Source: JAJRTA01 sp965603125 (GTDB lineage Bacteria; Zixibacteria; MSB-5A5; GN15; FEB-12). From it: a DNA stretch of 64,000 nucleotides. Below are positions 45,051-53,801 of this stretch, piece after piece (position 1 is the first letter of the stretch; every line of letters begins with the position of its first letter). The position numbers were made by a program, and so were the translations under genes. Under the pieces are notes generated by a model. It did no database searches. It was not told where the DNA came from and saw only the letters and a program-made list of their open reading frames with translations. The DNA lies in NCBI GenBank assembly GCA_965603125.1, contig CBFDBU010000002.1:1-64000 (forward strand). Reading direction: 5' to 3'.

Positions 45051-45776
45051 ATGGAAAAACTGCGGAAACAACTTGATGCACTCATTTCGCCCCTTGAGAA
45101 CGAGGCAGAATTACGACAACGTTTAGACGACCTCTTGTCTGTGTTCCCCTTTAATGAGTTTGAATATATCATTTCGACATTGCTTGGGTTGGATAAACTG
45201 ACGTTAGACGAATACTACGAATTAAGAGATGAATACATATCACGGAACATGTTCTTGTACGTTTTCGAAATGACTTCTCCAAGAGGGTTCGGAGAAACAT
45301 GGGCACAGGGGCATCTTAAGGAGCTAGTACCGGAATTAGTTAAACCGTCGAAAAAGCGGGACCCCGATTACTCCGGACAATATGATCTCTCTCTCGATGG
45401 AAAGATAAGAATTGAGGTGAAAGCATCAAGGGCAGTTGACTTCGATAGTAGAGAATCGCTCCCTGTAAAGGCCCTTTCTTCGGATTCTGACAAGTCATTT
45501 GATATGAATTTCCAGCAAACCAAACCATCCTGTTGTGATGTATTCATTTGGGTTGGCGTCTGGCGTAATGTGATACGGTATTGGGTTCTATCCTCTAATG
45601 AAGTTGCGAATAACAAGTACTTCTCGAAGGGCCAGCATCGTGGCAACGTCGGAGAAGGGCAACTCCATCTGAATCACGACAACATTCACGAGTTTACCGA
45701 ATATGAAGCAAAGTCCAACCGCTTGCTTGAATCCATAAGAGAGGCATACCAACGTCAGATGGGAAGTCATGTGTAA
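45051..45776 (+). CDS. Putative restriction endonuclease, PD-(D/E)XK type
   Basis: 241 residues from the ATG at 45051; the frame is open upstream into the methyltransferase gene, so a longer form cannot be excluded. Asp112 in GQYDLSLDG and Glu122-Val-Lys124 (IRIEVKAS) form a PD-(D/E)XK-type catalytic triad. The N-terminal third is helical. I do not recognise the exact family. Context (10 bases after a methyltransferase, same strand, same AT-rich composition) is the main reason to call it the cutting half of a type II system. Confidence 0.7.
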   Translation: MEKLRKQLDALISPLENEAELRQRLDDLLSVFPFNEFEYIISTLLGLDKLTLDEYYELRDEYISRNMFLYVFEMTSPRGFGETWAQGHLKELVPELVKPSKKRDPDYSGQYDLSLDGKIRIEVKASRAVDFDSRESLPVKALSSDSDKSFDMNFQQTKPSCCDVFIWVGVWRNVIRYWVLSSNEVANNKYFSKGQHRGNVGEGQLHLNHDNIHEFTEYEAKSNRLLESIREAYQRQMGSHV

Positions 45777-45855
45777 CGGCGTCAATCCGCCCCCGGATGG
45801 TTATGGTGTTACTTTTTGTTCTTCTTCACATCGTAGTAATTCCTTCCGGCACGTC

Positions 45856-46320
45856 TTAAAGGTCTGAAAACCGCATCACCTGCGGCTTGACCAGTCTTTC
45901 GAAGTCCTTGTACTCCATCTTGATCAGTTCCGAGTGGGAACCGGCATTGAACGCGATCTCCCGGTCTTCAACCAGGCTCGCCGCAACCAGTGTCCTCATT
46001 CCGTAGAGATTCCCAAACGGTGGCATGGCGCCGACATCGCTCTCGGGGAAAATGTCTTTGAACTCCTTTTCGGTGGCCAGCTTCACATCCTCAGCGCCGA
46101 TGGCCTTCTTCAGAAGATCGAAATCGACTTGGTAGGACGCAGGAAGAACAGCCATCGCCATCTCGCCCGTGATCTTGATGATTACCGTCTTGGCCAGATT
46201 CTTTCCCGGAATGTGAGCCAGGGCGGCGATTTGTTGAGCCGTGTAAGCCGGCGAGTGACTGATCATCTCGTACTTGACATCATGCTCGTCCAGGAACTCC
46301 TTTAATCTCTTGATAGGCAT
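45856..46320 (-). CDS. YbaK/EbsC-type aminoacyl-tRNA deacylase
   Basis: 154 residues, the typical length. The fold markers are HSPAYTAQQIAALAHIPGKN, LAKTVIIK near 42, and GAMPPFG near 96. These proteins remove wrongly attached amino acids from tRNA in trans (ProX, YbaK, AlaX-like). The exact tRNA is unknown. It is transcribed in the same direction as asnS, with 270 bases between them. Confidence 0.85.
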   Translation of the reverse strand: MPIKRLKEFLDEHDVKYEMISHSPAYTAQQIAALAHIPGKNLAKTVIIKITGEMAMAVLPASYQVDFDLLKKAIGAEDVKLATEKEFKDIFPESDVGAMPPFGNLYGMRTLVAASLVEDREIAFNAGSHSELIKMEYKDFERLVKPQVMRFSDL

Positions 46321-46520
46321 AGGAACCTCCTATATCGTGTCACCTTTACGTATACGCGACTGGTCGAGGCGAGGTCTCTTCTGTCGAACCAAAGATGAAT
46401 GCGTCTTTCCAAAACCCCGTATGCAGCAAAGATGCCAAACCACCCCGGATTTGTCAATGCCGGACTGAACTGAACCGAAAGGCCGTGTAACCCACAACCC
46501 TCTGCTGTGGGGTTCTTCGC

Positions 46521-46542
46521 GTCGAAACCCAGGGGTTTCGAC
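46521..46542. repeat. Perfect inverted repeat
   Basis: GTCGAAACCC (46521-46530) and GGGTTTCGAC (46533-46542) form a 10-bp palindrome with a 2-base centre, 50 bases past the asnS stop. There is no T tract. It looks like a REP-type palindrome. Confidence 0.55.
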
Positions 46543-46590
46543 CTACTTCGCTACTGCAAGAGCAGATGCACAGCAGAAGGCGACCGCCCG

Positions 46591-47988
46591 CTAAAACCGG
46601 GCCCACCGGGGTACCCGCGGGAAGAGCTGTATGTCGCGGATGTTGGCGATGCCGGTGATGTACATGAGGGCACGGTCAAAACCCAGCCCGAAACCGGAAT
46701 GGGGAACGGTCCCGAACCGGCGCAGGTCCAAATACCATTCCAGGCTCTCAAGCTCAGTCATCCCCTTTTTCTTTATCCTGTCCAGAAGGACGTCGTGACG
46801 GTCCTCACGCTGACTACCGCCGATTATCTCACCGACCCGCGGCACGAGCACGTCCATGGCGCGGACGGTCTTGCCGTCGTCGTTCACCCACATGTAGAAC
46901 GGCTTGATCTCCTCCGGGTAATCGTAGACGATGACCGGTCTGCGGAACGCTTTCTCGGTCAGGTAGCGTTCGTGCTCCGTCTGCAAGTCGGCGCCCCAGG
47001 TGGTAGGGTACTCGAACTTTTCACCTGATTTTTCCAGCAGCCTGACCGCCTCGGTGTAGGTAATGCGCTCAAAATCGGACTGAACCACACCCTCAAGCGT
47101 CTGTCGCGCATTCTTGTCGATCCATTTGCCGAAAAAGTCCATGTCGTCGGCGCACTTCTCCAGCGCGTAACCAAAAAGATGCTTCAGGAAGTCTTCGGCC
47201 AGGTCCATATTGTCGTCCAGTTCGGCCCAGGCCATCTCCGGTTCGATCATCCAGAACTCCGAGGCATGCCGGGCGGTATTGGAGTTCTCCGCTCTGAAAG
47301 TCGGCCCAAAAGTGTAGACATCTCCCAGAGCGAGAGCCATCGATTCCGCCTCGAGCTGCCCGGAGACGGCCAGGAAAGCCTCGTGGGCGAAAAAGTCCTT
47401 GTCCCAGTCAACCCGGCCGTCCTTCATGGGGATATTGATGGGGTCGAACGAGGAGACGCGGAAAAGATCGCCCGCCCCTTCGCAGTCCGATGCCGAGATG
47501 ATCGGCGAGTGGATATAATAGAATCCGCGTTGCTGGTAGAATTCATGGATGGCGTACGCCAGCCGCGATCGGATTCGACCCACGGCGCCGAAAGTGTTCG
47601 TGCGCGGACGGAGATGGGCGATCTCGCGCAGGAACTCAAAACTGTGCCGTTTCTTCTGCAGGGGATAATCCTGCCCGGCGCCTCCGATCAGATCGACAGT
47701 ACCCACCGTCAGTTCATACTTCTGTCCCTTGCCCTGTGATATCACCAGCCTGCCCTTCATTCGAACCGACGCTCCGGTGAGAATCTTCTCAAGGATGGGG
47801 AATTTGGCCGGATCAACAATCACGCCCTGGAGATTACCCATGCACGAGCCGTCATTGACCTCTATGAAGGCCACGCCTTTGCCGATCCTGACCGTCCGCA
47901 CCAGACCCAGCACGGTGATTTCCGAGTCGACGGGGATCTTGTCCTCAACGATAATCTGTGAAACTCTGGTTCGAATCTTGTAGTCCAT
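46591..47988 (-). CDS. asnS: Asparaginyl-tRNA synthetase
   Basis: 465 residues from the ATG at 47988 (GGAG about 8 bases upstream). An N-terminal OB fold (ITVLGLVRTVRIGKGVAFIE) is followed by a class IIb catalytic core: motif 2 FGPTFRAENSNTARHASEFW and motif 3 GFGLGFDRALMYITG. The FRAENSNT and EPEMAW context separates it from AspRS. It charges tRNA-Asn directly. Confidence 0.95.
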   Translation of the reverse strand: MDYKIRTRVSQIIVEDKIPVDSEITVLGLVRTVRIGKGVAFIEVNDGSCMGNLQGVIVDPAKFPILEKILTGASVRMKGRLVISQGKGQKYELTVGTVDLIGGAGQDYPLQKKRHSFEFLREIAHLRPRTNTFGAVGRIRSRLAYAIHEFYQQRGFYYIHSPIISASDCEGAGDLFRVSSFDPINIPMKDGRVDWDKDFFAHEAFLAVSGQLEAESMALALGDVYTFGPTFRAENSNTARHASEFWMIEPEMAWAELDDNMDLAEDFLKHLFGYALEKCADDMDFFGKWIDKNARQTLEGVVQSDFERITYTEAVRLLEKSGEKFEYPTTWGADLQTEHERYLTEKAFRRPVIVYDYPEEIKPFYMWVNDDGKTVRAMDVLVPRVGEIIGGSQREDRHDVLLDRIKKKGMTELESLEWYLDLRRFGTVPHSGFGLGFDRALMYITGIANIRDIQLFPRVPRWARF

Positions 47989-48024
47989 CGTGCAACTCCG
48001 GATAAGAGCTCGAGCGTTCGAAAC

Positions 48025-48331
48025 CCAACCTGAGACAACCGGTAATAAAACCGGGTGGCGGCAGCCACGCAAGGTCTAACAGACCGCCAAAGCCATCGTG
48101 CGGCGGGCGCGATCCCGTGGCTGTGTGGAGCCGGCAGGCTGGCCGGAACCCCCGCGCAGCCAACTCCGTGGAGACAACCCTATGGTTGGCACAAAACGAC
48201 GGCTCTTTTGAAACAAAAACGACGACAAGCCGTATAACACATCAGAAGCAAGAAAAAGCAGCTTCTTCAGAGATTCTTAGATCCCCAACCTATTCACCCG
48301 GTGACCCCGGCCTGTCGCAGGCCGGGGTTTT
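48025..48331 (+). ncRNA. Candidate structured RNA of unknown class
   Basis: The 443-base gap between asnS and the histone-like gene has no supported ORF but many pairings: CCGGT/ACCGG (48039-48043, 48050-48054), GTGGC/GCCAC (48055-48059, 48064-48068), an 8-bp helix CAGCCACG/CGTGGCTG (48062-48069, 48116-48123) that encloses GGTCT/AGACC (48073-48085) and ATCGTGC/GCGCGAT (48095-48113), CCGGC/GCCGG (48131-48146) and GCCAAC/GTTGGC (48159-48190). The second and third helices exclude each other. A + strand terminator at 48304-48331 has no upstream + strand gene to serve. The 5' end is not defined, and I could not match a known RNA family. A - strand leader of asnS is the main alternative. Confidence 0.4.
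48304..48331 (+). terminator. Orphan + strand Rho-independent terminator
   Basis: An 11-bp stem ACCCCGGCCTG (48304-48314) with CAGGCCGGGGT (48318-48328) is followed by TTT. The nearest + strand gene upstream ends at 45776 and genes in between run on the - strand. Confidence 0.7.
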
Positions 48332-48371
48332 CCGTTGCCGCCGCCATGCTCAGCCGAGTTGACCCACATAC

Positions 48372-48406
48372 CAAAAGGAAAGGCCGGACTGAAATCCGGC
48401 CTTTCC
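48372..48406 (-). terminator. Rho-independent terminator of the histone-like gene
   Basis: A perfect 12-bp stem (48377-48388 with 48395-48406), loop of 6, then TTTT on the - strand (48376-48373), 25 bases past the stop codon. Confidence 0.85.
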
Positions 48407-48431
48407 ACACTCCAGATGAAAAACCAGTCTG

Positions 48432-49028
48432 CTATGACAAATGCTTAGAGACCAGTTTCGTCATCTCGAACATCGACACCTTCTTCTTGCCGCCGAAAAC
48501 CTTTTTCAGTTTGTCATCGGCGTTAATCATCCGACGGTCTACGTTGTCCTGAAGTTTGTTCTTCTTGATGTAAGCCCAAAGCTTCTTGGTAACCTCGGTG
48601 CGCGGTATCGGCTTGGTTCCGACGACTGCCGCCAGCGCCTCCGAGAGGTTCCACGGCCGCATGAAGGCCGGATTCGGTTTGCGTTTGGTGGTTTTCTTCT
48701 TGGCCACAGTCTTCTTCCTGGTAGCGGGTTTTCTGCTGATAGCCTTCTTCTTGGTGGTGGTCTTCTTTCTGGTGGTGGTCTTTCTGGCGGTTGTTTTGCG
48801 AGCCGCGGTCTTTCTGACCGGTTTCTTACGAGCCGTCGCCTTCTTTCTGGTGGTGGTCTTCTTCCGGGTCGTCATCTTCTTGCGCGCAGCGGTTTTCTTG
48901 CGAGTCGCAGTTGCCTTTCTGGCGACAGGTTTTTTCCTGACCGGCTTCTTTTTGGCTGTCACCTTCCTTCTGGTGGTGGTCTTCCTGGCAGCGGTCTTCT
49001 TCTTCGGTTTCTTCTTTGCTACTGCCAT
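48432..49028 (-). CDS. Histone H1-like basic protein with C-terminal SWIB domain
   Basis: 198 residues from the ATG at 49028, with AAAGGAG 7 bases upstream. Residues 1-120 are low-complexity Lys, Arg, Ala and Thr (repeats like RKKTTTRKKATARKK), as in histone H1-type and Hc1-like DNA-compacting proteins. Residues 125-198 match a SWIB/MDM2 domain (AFMRPWNLSEALAAVVG, then VTKKLWAYIKKNKLQD). It should bind DNA through its tail and proteins or nucleoid components through SWIB. Its own terminator suggests single-gene transcription. Confidence 0.88.
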   Translation of the reverse strand: MAVAKKKPKKKTAARKTTTRRKVTAKKKPVRKKPVARKATATRKKTAARKKMTTRKKTTTRKKATARKKPVRKTAARKTTARKTTTRKKTTTKKKAISRKPATRKKTVAKKKTTKRKPNPAFMRPWNLSEALAAVVGTKPIPRTEVTKKLWAYIKKNKLQDNVDRRMINADDKLKKVFGGKKKVSMFEMTKLVSKHLS

Positions 49029-49266
49029 CGCTTGCTCCTTTGGCAATTCGGTTTAGGTTAAATTACTTCTTTCAATCTTCTCTATTTTGAAGGTGGACAC
49101 TCACATCAATGTTACTTGAATACTCCTGTCCTCCTCTGTGTCCTCCTGTGTGTAGAAATAGTTTTTTCCAAAACGTCTTGGCAAGAAAAAACATGGGGGC
49201 AGGGAAAAAAAGTGTGCTCCTTCCGGGTTGTCCGAGGGGCCATTAGCGGCTGTCACGAGACACAAC

Positions 49267-50463
49267 TCAGGACGATCGCAGCTCGATCACGGGTGCCTCC
49301 GGAGGACACCCCAGACGAAAAGGAAACCAGTGGCCGACGCCGGATGACGTGTACAAGTGACTCCCGCCTTTCCGATAGTGTCCCCACAGGTACTGCCGGG
49401 GCCAAACGCTTTCAAAGAGCGAGTGTCCCCCCAGTCCCACCTGGCCGCCATGCGTGTGTCCGGCCAGGGTGAGATCCACGCCCGTCTCGGAGGCGTAATT
49501 CAAAGCGTCCGGGCGGTGACTGATAAGGAGTGTGAAGTCTGACCGGGAATCGGCGGCTGAGAAACATTGGTCGATGTGTCGCTTGAAAAAGGCGCGGTCG
49601 GCTCCTCTCATACGCTGGGGGTCGTCGATTCCCCCCAGCAGGAACCTGCTCCCGTCGGCATCGAGTGTTACCGCCTGGTCGACCAGGAGCGGCACGGGTG
49701 AGCGCTCGAAAGTCCGCTTGACCTGAGTCAGACCCCGGAAATGCTCATGGTTGCCCAGGCAGGCGTAGACACCGAGGCGAGGGCCAAGACTGTTCATCAT
49801 GTTGATGGCGTCGCCCAGTTGCGACAGGTTGTCGGCTATGTCGCCCGAGACCACCACCAGGTCCGGTTTTAGGAGATCAGCCTCGGTCAGGACCTGCTCC
49901 AGGTTATCGAGGCGGACGTAGTGTCCCAGGTGAAGATCCGACAGGTGCAGAATCCTCAGACCGTTCAGGCCCGGCGAGAGGCTATCGAAGTGTATCGGCT
50001 TCAGGAATACGTTCACCCCGGCGAAGGCCCGTGTGACCCCGGCCCCGCCCATACTTACCGCCAGCAGGGGAAGACCGGCCGCAGCCGCCTTGAGCACCGC
50101 CCGGCGGTTGCTGTCGACGGGTCGCGCTTTGCCGCTGCGATCACGCCCGAGCCGGTCGAGGATCCAATTGGCGAGATGCAGGAAGCCCGACAAAGGGAGC
50201 GAGATCATCAGCGCCAGTTCGCTCACCAGTGTCACCACCGCCAGGACGGCGCCGGGCCAGGCCAGCCAGTCCCGGCCGCTGTACTCGCCCCACCCCCAGA
50301 GCGCTACGGCAACGACGCCGATAAGAGGCAGCGCCCAGGAGGCAGTCCGCAGGCGTCTGTTGATCCACCACGGTCGGTTGAGAAAAGCCAGCAGAAGAAT
50401 CTCAGCGGCGCCGAGGACCAGGATGACCACGGTCGCAAAGATGAGAGGGAAAAACTCGCGCAT
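49267..50463 (-). CDS. Membrane-anchored metallophosphoesterase
   Basis: 398 residues. About four membrane helices (1-115) precede an RRAVLKAAAAG segment, a twin-arginine-like motif with a hydrophobic stretch, then a calcineurin-type catalytic domain: LSDLHLGH, VVSGDIADN, LGNHEHFRG and GHTHGGQVGLG. The metal-binding His, Asp and Asn residues are all kept. The catalytic part is probably outside the inner membrane. The substrate is unknown; related proteins cleave phosphoesters of lipids or nucleotides. Confidence 0.88.
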   Translation of the reverse strand: MREFFPLIFATVVILVLGAAEILLLAFLNRPWWINRRLRTASWALPLIGVVAVALWGWGEYSGRDWLAWPGAVLAVVTLVSELALMISLPLSGFLHLANWILDRLGRDRSGKARPVDSNRRAVLKAAAAGLPLLAVSMGGAGVTRAFAGVNVFLKPIHFDSLSPGLNGLRILHLSDLHLGHYVRLDNLEQVLTEADLLKPDLVVVSGDIADNLSQLGDAINMMNSLGPRLGVYACLGNHEHFRGLTQVKRTFERSPVPLLVDQAVTLDADGSRFLLGGIDDPQRMRGADRAFFKRHIDQCFSAADSRSDFTLLISHRPDALNYASETGVDLTLAGHTHGGQVGLGGHSLFESVWPRQYLWGHYRKGGSHLYTSSGVGHWFPFRLGCPPEAPVIELRSS

Positions 50464-50601
50464 CTATCCTCCGGCTGTGGCGTTACCCGTGTCCCTACCG
50501 AATTATACGAAACCGCGCGGCAGGAAGCTGTCGCTTTTTTGGTTTTGGCGCCAGGTGTATTCGAGAACGCACATGATGGCTGCACCGCCGGTGGTACCAA
50601 G

Positions 50602-52200
50602 TCATTTTCTCCAGGCGGCGGCGCGGAAGACAATCAGCACCGTGAATATCTCCAACCGCCCCAGCAGCATCGAGAAAATAAGTATCCATTTGGCCGGAAG
50701 CGGGAGCCAGCCGTAGTTCTGGGCGGCGCCGATACCTGAAAGTCCCGGTCCGATGTTTCCGATAGTGGCGATGGAACAGGCGACGGCGGTGGTCAGATCG
50801 GGCACGAAAAGAGTCATCAGGAAAGCTGTCAACACGAACAGGCCGATAAAGAGGATGAAAAAAGCGACGACGTTGATGACCATCTTGTCATCGACGGCGC
50901 CGTTGCCGATCTTGATGGGGGCCACCAGCCTCGGTTGGGTCAGCTTCCGCAGTTCATTGATGGCCACCCGGAACACAACCATAATTCGTACCATCTTTAT
51001 TCCACCGCCGGTGGAACCCGCGCACCCTCCGAAGAACATCAGAAGCACCATCAGGATTCGCAGGAAATCAGGCCAGATATCAAAATCGGCGGTTGTGAAA
51101 CCGGTGGTGGTGACCATCGCCACGGCCTGGAAAGCCGCCACCCGGATCGAGTCGTACAAGCCATTGAGCAGGCCGGCCTGCTCGTCGTAGTGTCGGGCGA
51201 ACTGCTCGGAAGTCATCTGCTCATGACGGTAACTGTCGGCTGCTGTCTCCAGGGGCGTAGGTCCGTTGGCGTACAGGACGATGGCGATAACCACGATTGC
51301 CGCCAGGATCACGAAGTTGTAAAAGACGAACTCCTTGTTTCTCACCATCGACCCGAGGTCCCCCCGCAGCGCTCGGAAATGGAGAACGAAGTTCACTCCG
51401 GCCAGATACATGAAGATGATAATGACCCACTCGATGTAGTCTGAGTGGAAGGCCCCCACCGAACCATCTTTCGTGGAGAAGCCGCCCGTAGCCATCGTGG
51501 CGAAAGCGTGGCAGACGGCGTCGAACAGGCTCATGCCGCCGAGCATCAGCATCACCGTCTCGGCCACCGTGAACAGAAGATAAACACCCCACAGAATGGA
51601 TGCCGTCTGACGCAACCGGGGCCGGAGTTTATCCTTGCTGGGACCGGGGACCTCGCCGCGAAACATTTGATAGCCGGACATCCCCATCGCCGGAAGGATG
51701 GCGATGGCCAGCGTGATTATGCCCATACCGCCCAGCCAGTGAGTGAGAGCCCTGAGGAAAAGCAGGGAGCGGGGGACGGCCTCAATGTTGCTCAGGATCG
51801 AGGCCCCGGTGGTGGTGAAACCGGACATGACCTCGAAGTAGGCATCGGTGAAAGCCGGGAAGATGCCACCCCATCCATCCGGACCGAATGTAAGAAAGTG
51901 CAGGCACAAGGGGATGGAGGCGACAAAAGCCAGGCTGAACCAGCCTATGGTAACGATGGCATAGCCCTCCTTTATCCCCTGCAAATCCCGGCCGCCCCGA
52001 CACAAGGTAGCCAGAAGGGTGCCCACCACAAGAGACAGCACAATGGCCTCGATGAAGCCAAACACCTCGGGAATGAAAAACAACTCGCCGGGATCAAGCG
52101 CCCTGTTGTCATAGATGGCAATTCCCAGCGGAACCAGGAGCACCAGCCCCATTACCTGCATGAGTTTGCCAATGGCGTAGGCAACTGCCGTCTTATGCAT
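50602..52200 (-). CDS. trkH: TrkH/KtrB-type potassium transporter membrane subunit
   Basis: 532 residues with about ten or more membrane segments and four pore-loop repeats, each with a Gly of the K+ filter, for example VMSGFTTTGAS, MATGGFSTKDGS, VTTTGFTTADF and ATIGNIGPGLSG. K+ uptake depends on the NAD-binding TrkA. The ATG is 6 bases after the trkA stop, so the two form a coupled operon. Confidence 0.93.
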   Translation of the reverse strand: MHKTAVAYAIGKLMQVMGLVLLVPLGIAIYDNRALDPGELFFIPEVFGFIEAIVLSLVVGTLLATLCRGGRDLQGIKEGYAIVTIGWFSLAFVASIPLCLHFLTFGPDGWGGIFPAFTDAYFEVMSGFTTTGASILSNIEAVPRSLLFLRALTHWLGGMGIITLAIAILPAMGMSGYQMFRGEVPGPSKDKLRPRLRQTASILWGVYLLFTVAETVMLMLGGMSLFDAVCHAFATMATGGFSTKDGSVGAFHSDYIEWVIIIFMYLAGVNFVLHFRALRGDLGSMVRNKEFVFYNFVILAAIVVIAIVLYANGPTPLETAADSYRHEQMTSEQFARHYDEQAGLLNGLYDSIRVAAFQAVAMVTTTGFTTADFDIWPDFLRILMVLLMFFGGCAGSTGGGIKMVRIMVVFRVAINELRKLTQPRLVAPIKIGNGAVDDKMVINVVAFFILFIGLFVLTAFLMTLFVPDLTTAVACSIATIGNIGPGLSGIGAAQNYGWLPLPAKWILIFSMLLGRLEIFTVLIVFRAAAWRK

Positions 52201-52206
52201 GGCCGG

Positions 52207-53580
52207 TCATTTCCGCAGCCGAGTTCCACGCGGCTGGAAAAGTTTCGAGATTGCCGGCAGGTTCTTGTGGCGAGTGATCATAATGACGTGATCATCGGCC
52301 TCGATGACGGTGTCACCGCCGGGGAGGATCATCCGGTTTCCCCTCACGATCACGCCCACGATCGAGCCCCTTTTCAGTCTCCGGGCCAGCTTCCAGATGG
52401 GAACCCCGGCCACGTCGCTTTCAGGCGCAACGTTGAACCGAACCGCCTCGATGTCGACGTGGGACAGAGTCACCACGGCCCCGATATGACCGAGCGAGAC
52501 GATCTCGAGAATCTCACGCGCCGCCGTAAGCCTCGGGTTGAGAACGTGATCGATGCCGATGGAGTGGAAAAGCCGGTCGTGCTGCCATTCCGTGGTGATG
52601 GCGATGACCTCATGGGCGCCCTCAGCTTTGGCCAGCAGGGCGGAAAGCATATTGTAGTCGGCGGCGTTGGAGGTAGCGATCATGAAGGAGGCGCTGTCGA
52701 CATTCAGTTCGCGCAAAAGGTCATGCTGCGTGCAGTCCCCATGAATGATCTCGATGTTGTCAAACATGGCGGCCGCCTTCTCAGCCTGCTCCATGTCGGG
52801 ATTTACAAACTGCACGGTGTTATCGGTGACATCCAGAGCCCGGGCCAGTTCCAGAGTGGCGTACGAGTCACCGGTAATGATGATTTTGCGCGTCTTCTTT
52901 CGTTCGACATTGACCAACCTGAGAAAGCGATCCAGCGACTCCCGCGCGAAGAGAGAATAGACGATATCGCCGGGAAGGATTTGCATATCCCCGTCAGGAA
53001 TCATGCCCGAGCCGTTGCGGACGATGGCTGCGAACAGAACAACGTCGGGCGCGATCTCCTGCCGAATTTCCCGGGGTGTTTTGTTGGCCAGCTCCATCCC
53101 CTCACGCACGCGATAGCCGCGCATGAGGATACGCCCGTCCTCGAAGTTGGCCGACTCCACCGCGTGCGGCGTCTCCACGAACTGCAGGATATGGTCAACC
53201 AGCACTTTCTCCGGATGAATGACCGAGGTAACGCCGATCCGGGACAGGTCGACCGCGCTGTTCTCCTCGGCAAACTCGCGGCTGCGTAGCCGGGCGATCC
53301 TCTGACCCACGTTGTACTGGGCCGCAATGGCGCAGACGATCATGTTGACTTCATCGTCGGGGGTGACCGCCAGAACCATGTCGGCATCGGCCAGACCGGC
53401 CTCCATCAGCACCGACGGAGACGAACCGGGGCCGTTCAGCAACTGCAGATCGAGCTTCTCGGCCATCGACCGGCAGAGTCCGGAATCCATCTCGACCATC
53501 GAGAGCTTGTGCTTCTCCTTGATCAGGTGCTCAGCCAGACTCTGGCCGACCACGCCGCCGCCGACAATTACAATTCTCAT
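52207..53580 (-). CDS. trkA: Trk potassium uptake regulator TrkA
   Basis: 457 residues made of two RCK units: RCK_N (1-120) with IVIVGGGVVGQSLAEHL, RCK_C (140-225), then a second RCK_N (230-350) and RCK_C (370-457). The first nucleotide-binding site keeps a G-x-G-x-x-G motif. The second has GDSYATLELA in its place, so it probably does not bind NAD well. It gates TrkH on the cytoplasmic side. Confidence 0.93.
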   Translation of the reverse strand: MRIVIVGGGVVGQSLAEHLIKEKHKLSMVEMDSGLCRSMAEKLDLQLLNGPGSSPSVLMEAGLADADMVLAVTPDDEVNMIVCAIAAQYNVGQRIARLRSREFAEENSAVDLSRIGVTSVIHPEKVLVDHILQFVETPHAVESANFEDGRILMRGYRVREGMELANKTPREIRQEIAPDVVLFAAIVRNGSGMIPDGDMQILPGDIVYSLFARESLDRFLRLVNVERKKTRKIIITGDSYATLELARALDVTDNTVQFVNPDMEQAEKAAAMFDNIEIIHGDCTQHDLLRELNVDSASFMIATSNAADYNMLSALLAKAEGAHEVIAITTEWQHDRLFHSIGIDHVLNPRLTAAREILEIVSLGHIGAVVTLSHVDIEAVRFNVAPESDVAGVPIWKLARRLKRGSIVGVIVRGNRMILPGGDTVIEADDHVIMITRHKNLPAISKLFQPRGTRLRK

Positions 53581-53801
53581 ACTGCCACTATTTCGGCCAA
53601 AGCCGTTTCCAAGTCAAGGGTTTCCTTTTTCGCAGGGAGGCCCGCGGTTCGGCTTTTCAGCAGGCAGAAACTCTGTCTGTTTTCAGGGGTCTACCAACTT
53701 GAGTGGAATCATATCCATCGCCGGTTTGAAACGAGATAACAGAGTAACACGCCATCGCGCGTCCGGCAGGGGCACAGGGAGCGTCCGGTGGGGCTAACTG
53801 C

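Noticed and set aside
47960..47985. tRNA T-loop-like string GGTTCGAATC
   Set aside because: It is within the N-terminal codons of asnS and no other tRNA arm can be formed around it.
48051..48070. T-box-like string (GGGTGGCGGCAGCC) near asnS
   Set aside because: It is on the + strand, opposite to asnS, and lacks the rest of a T-box leader.
51445..53289. 614-codon open frame on the + strand opposite trkH and trkA
   Set aside because: It spans the boundary of two conserved - strand genes; its product is His/Gln/Gly-rich shadow sequence.
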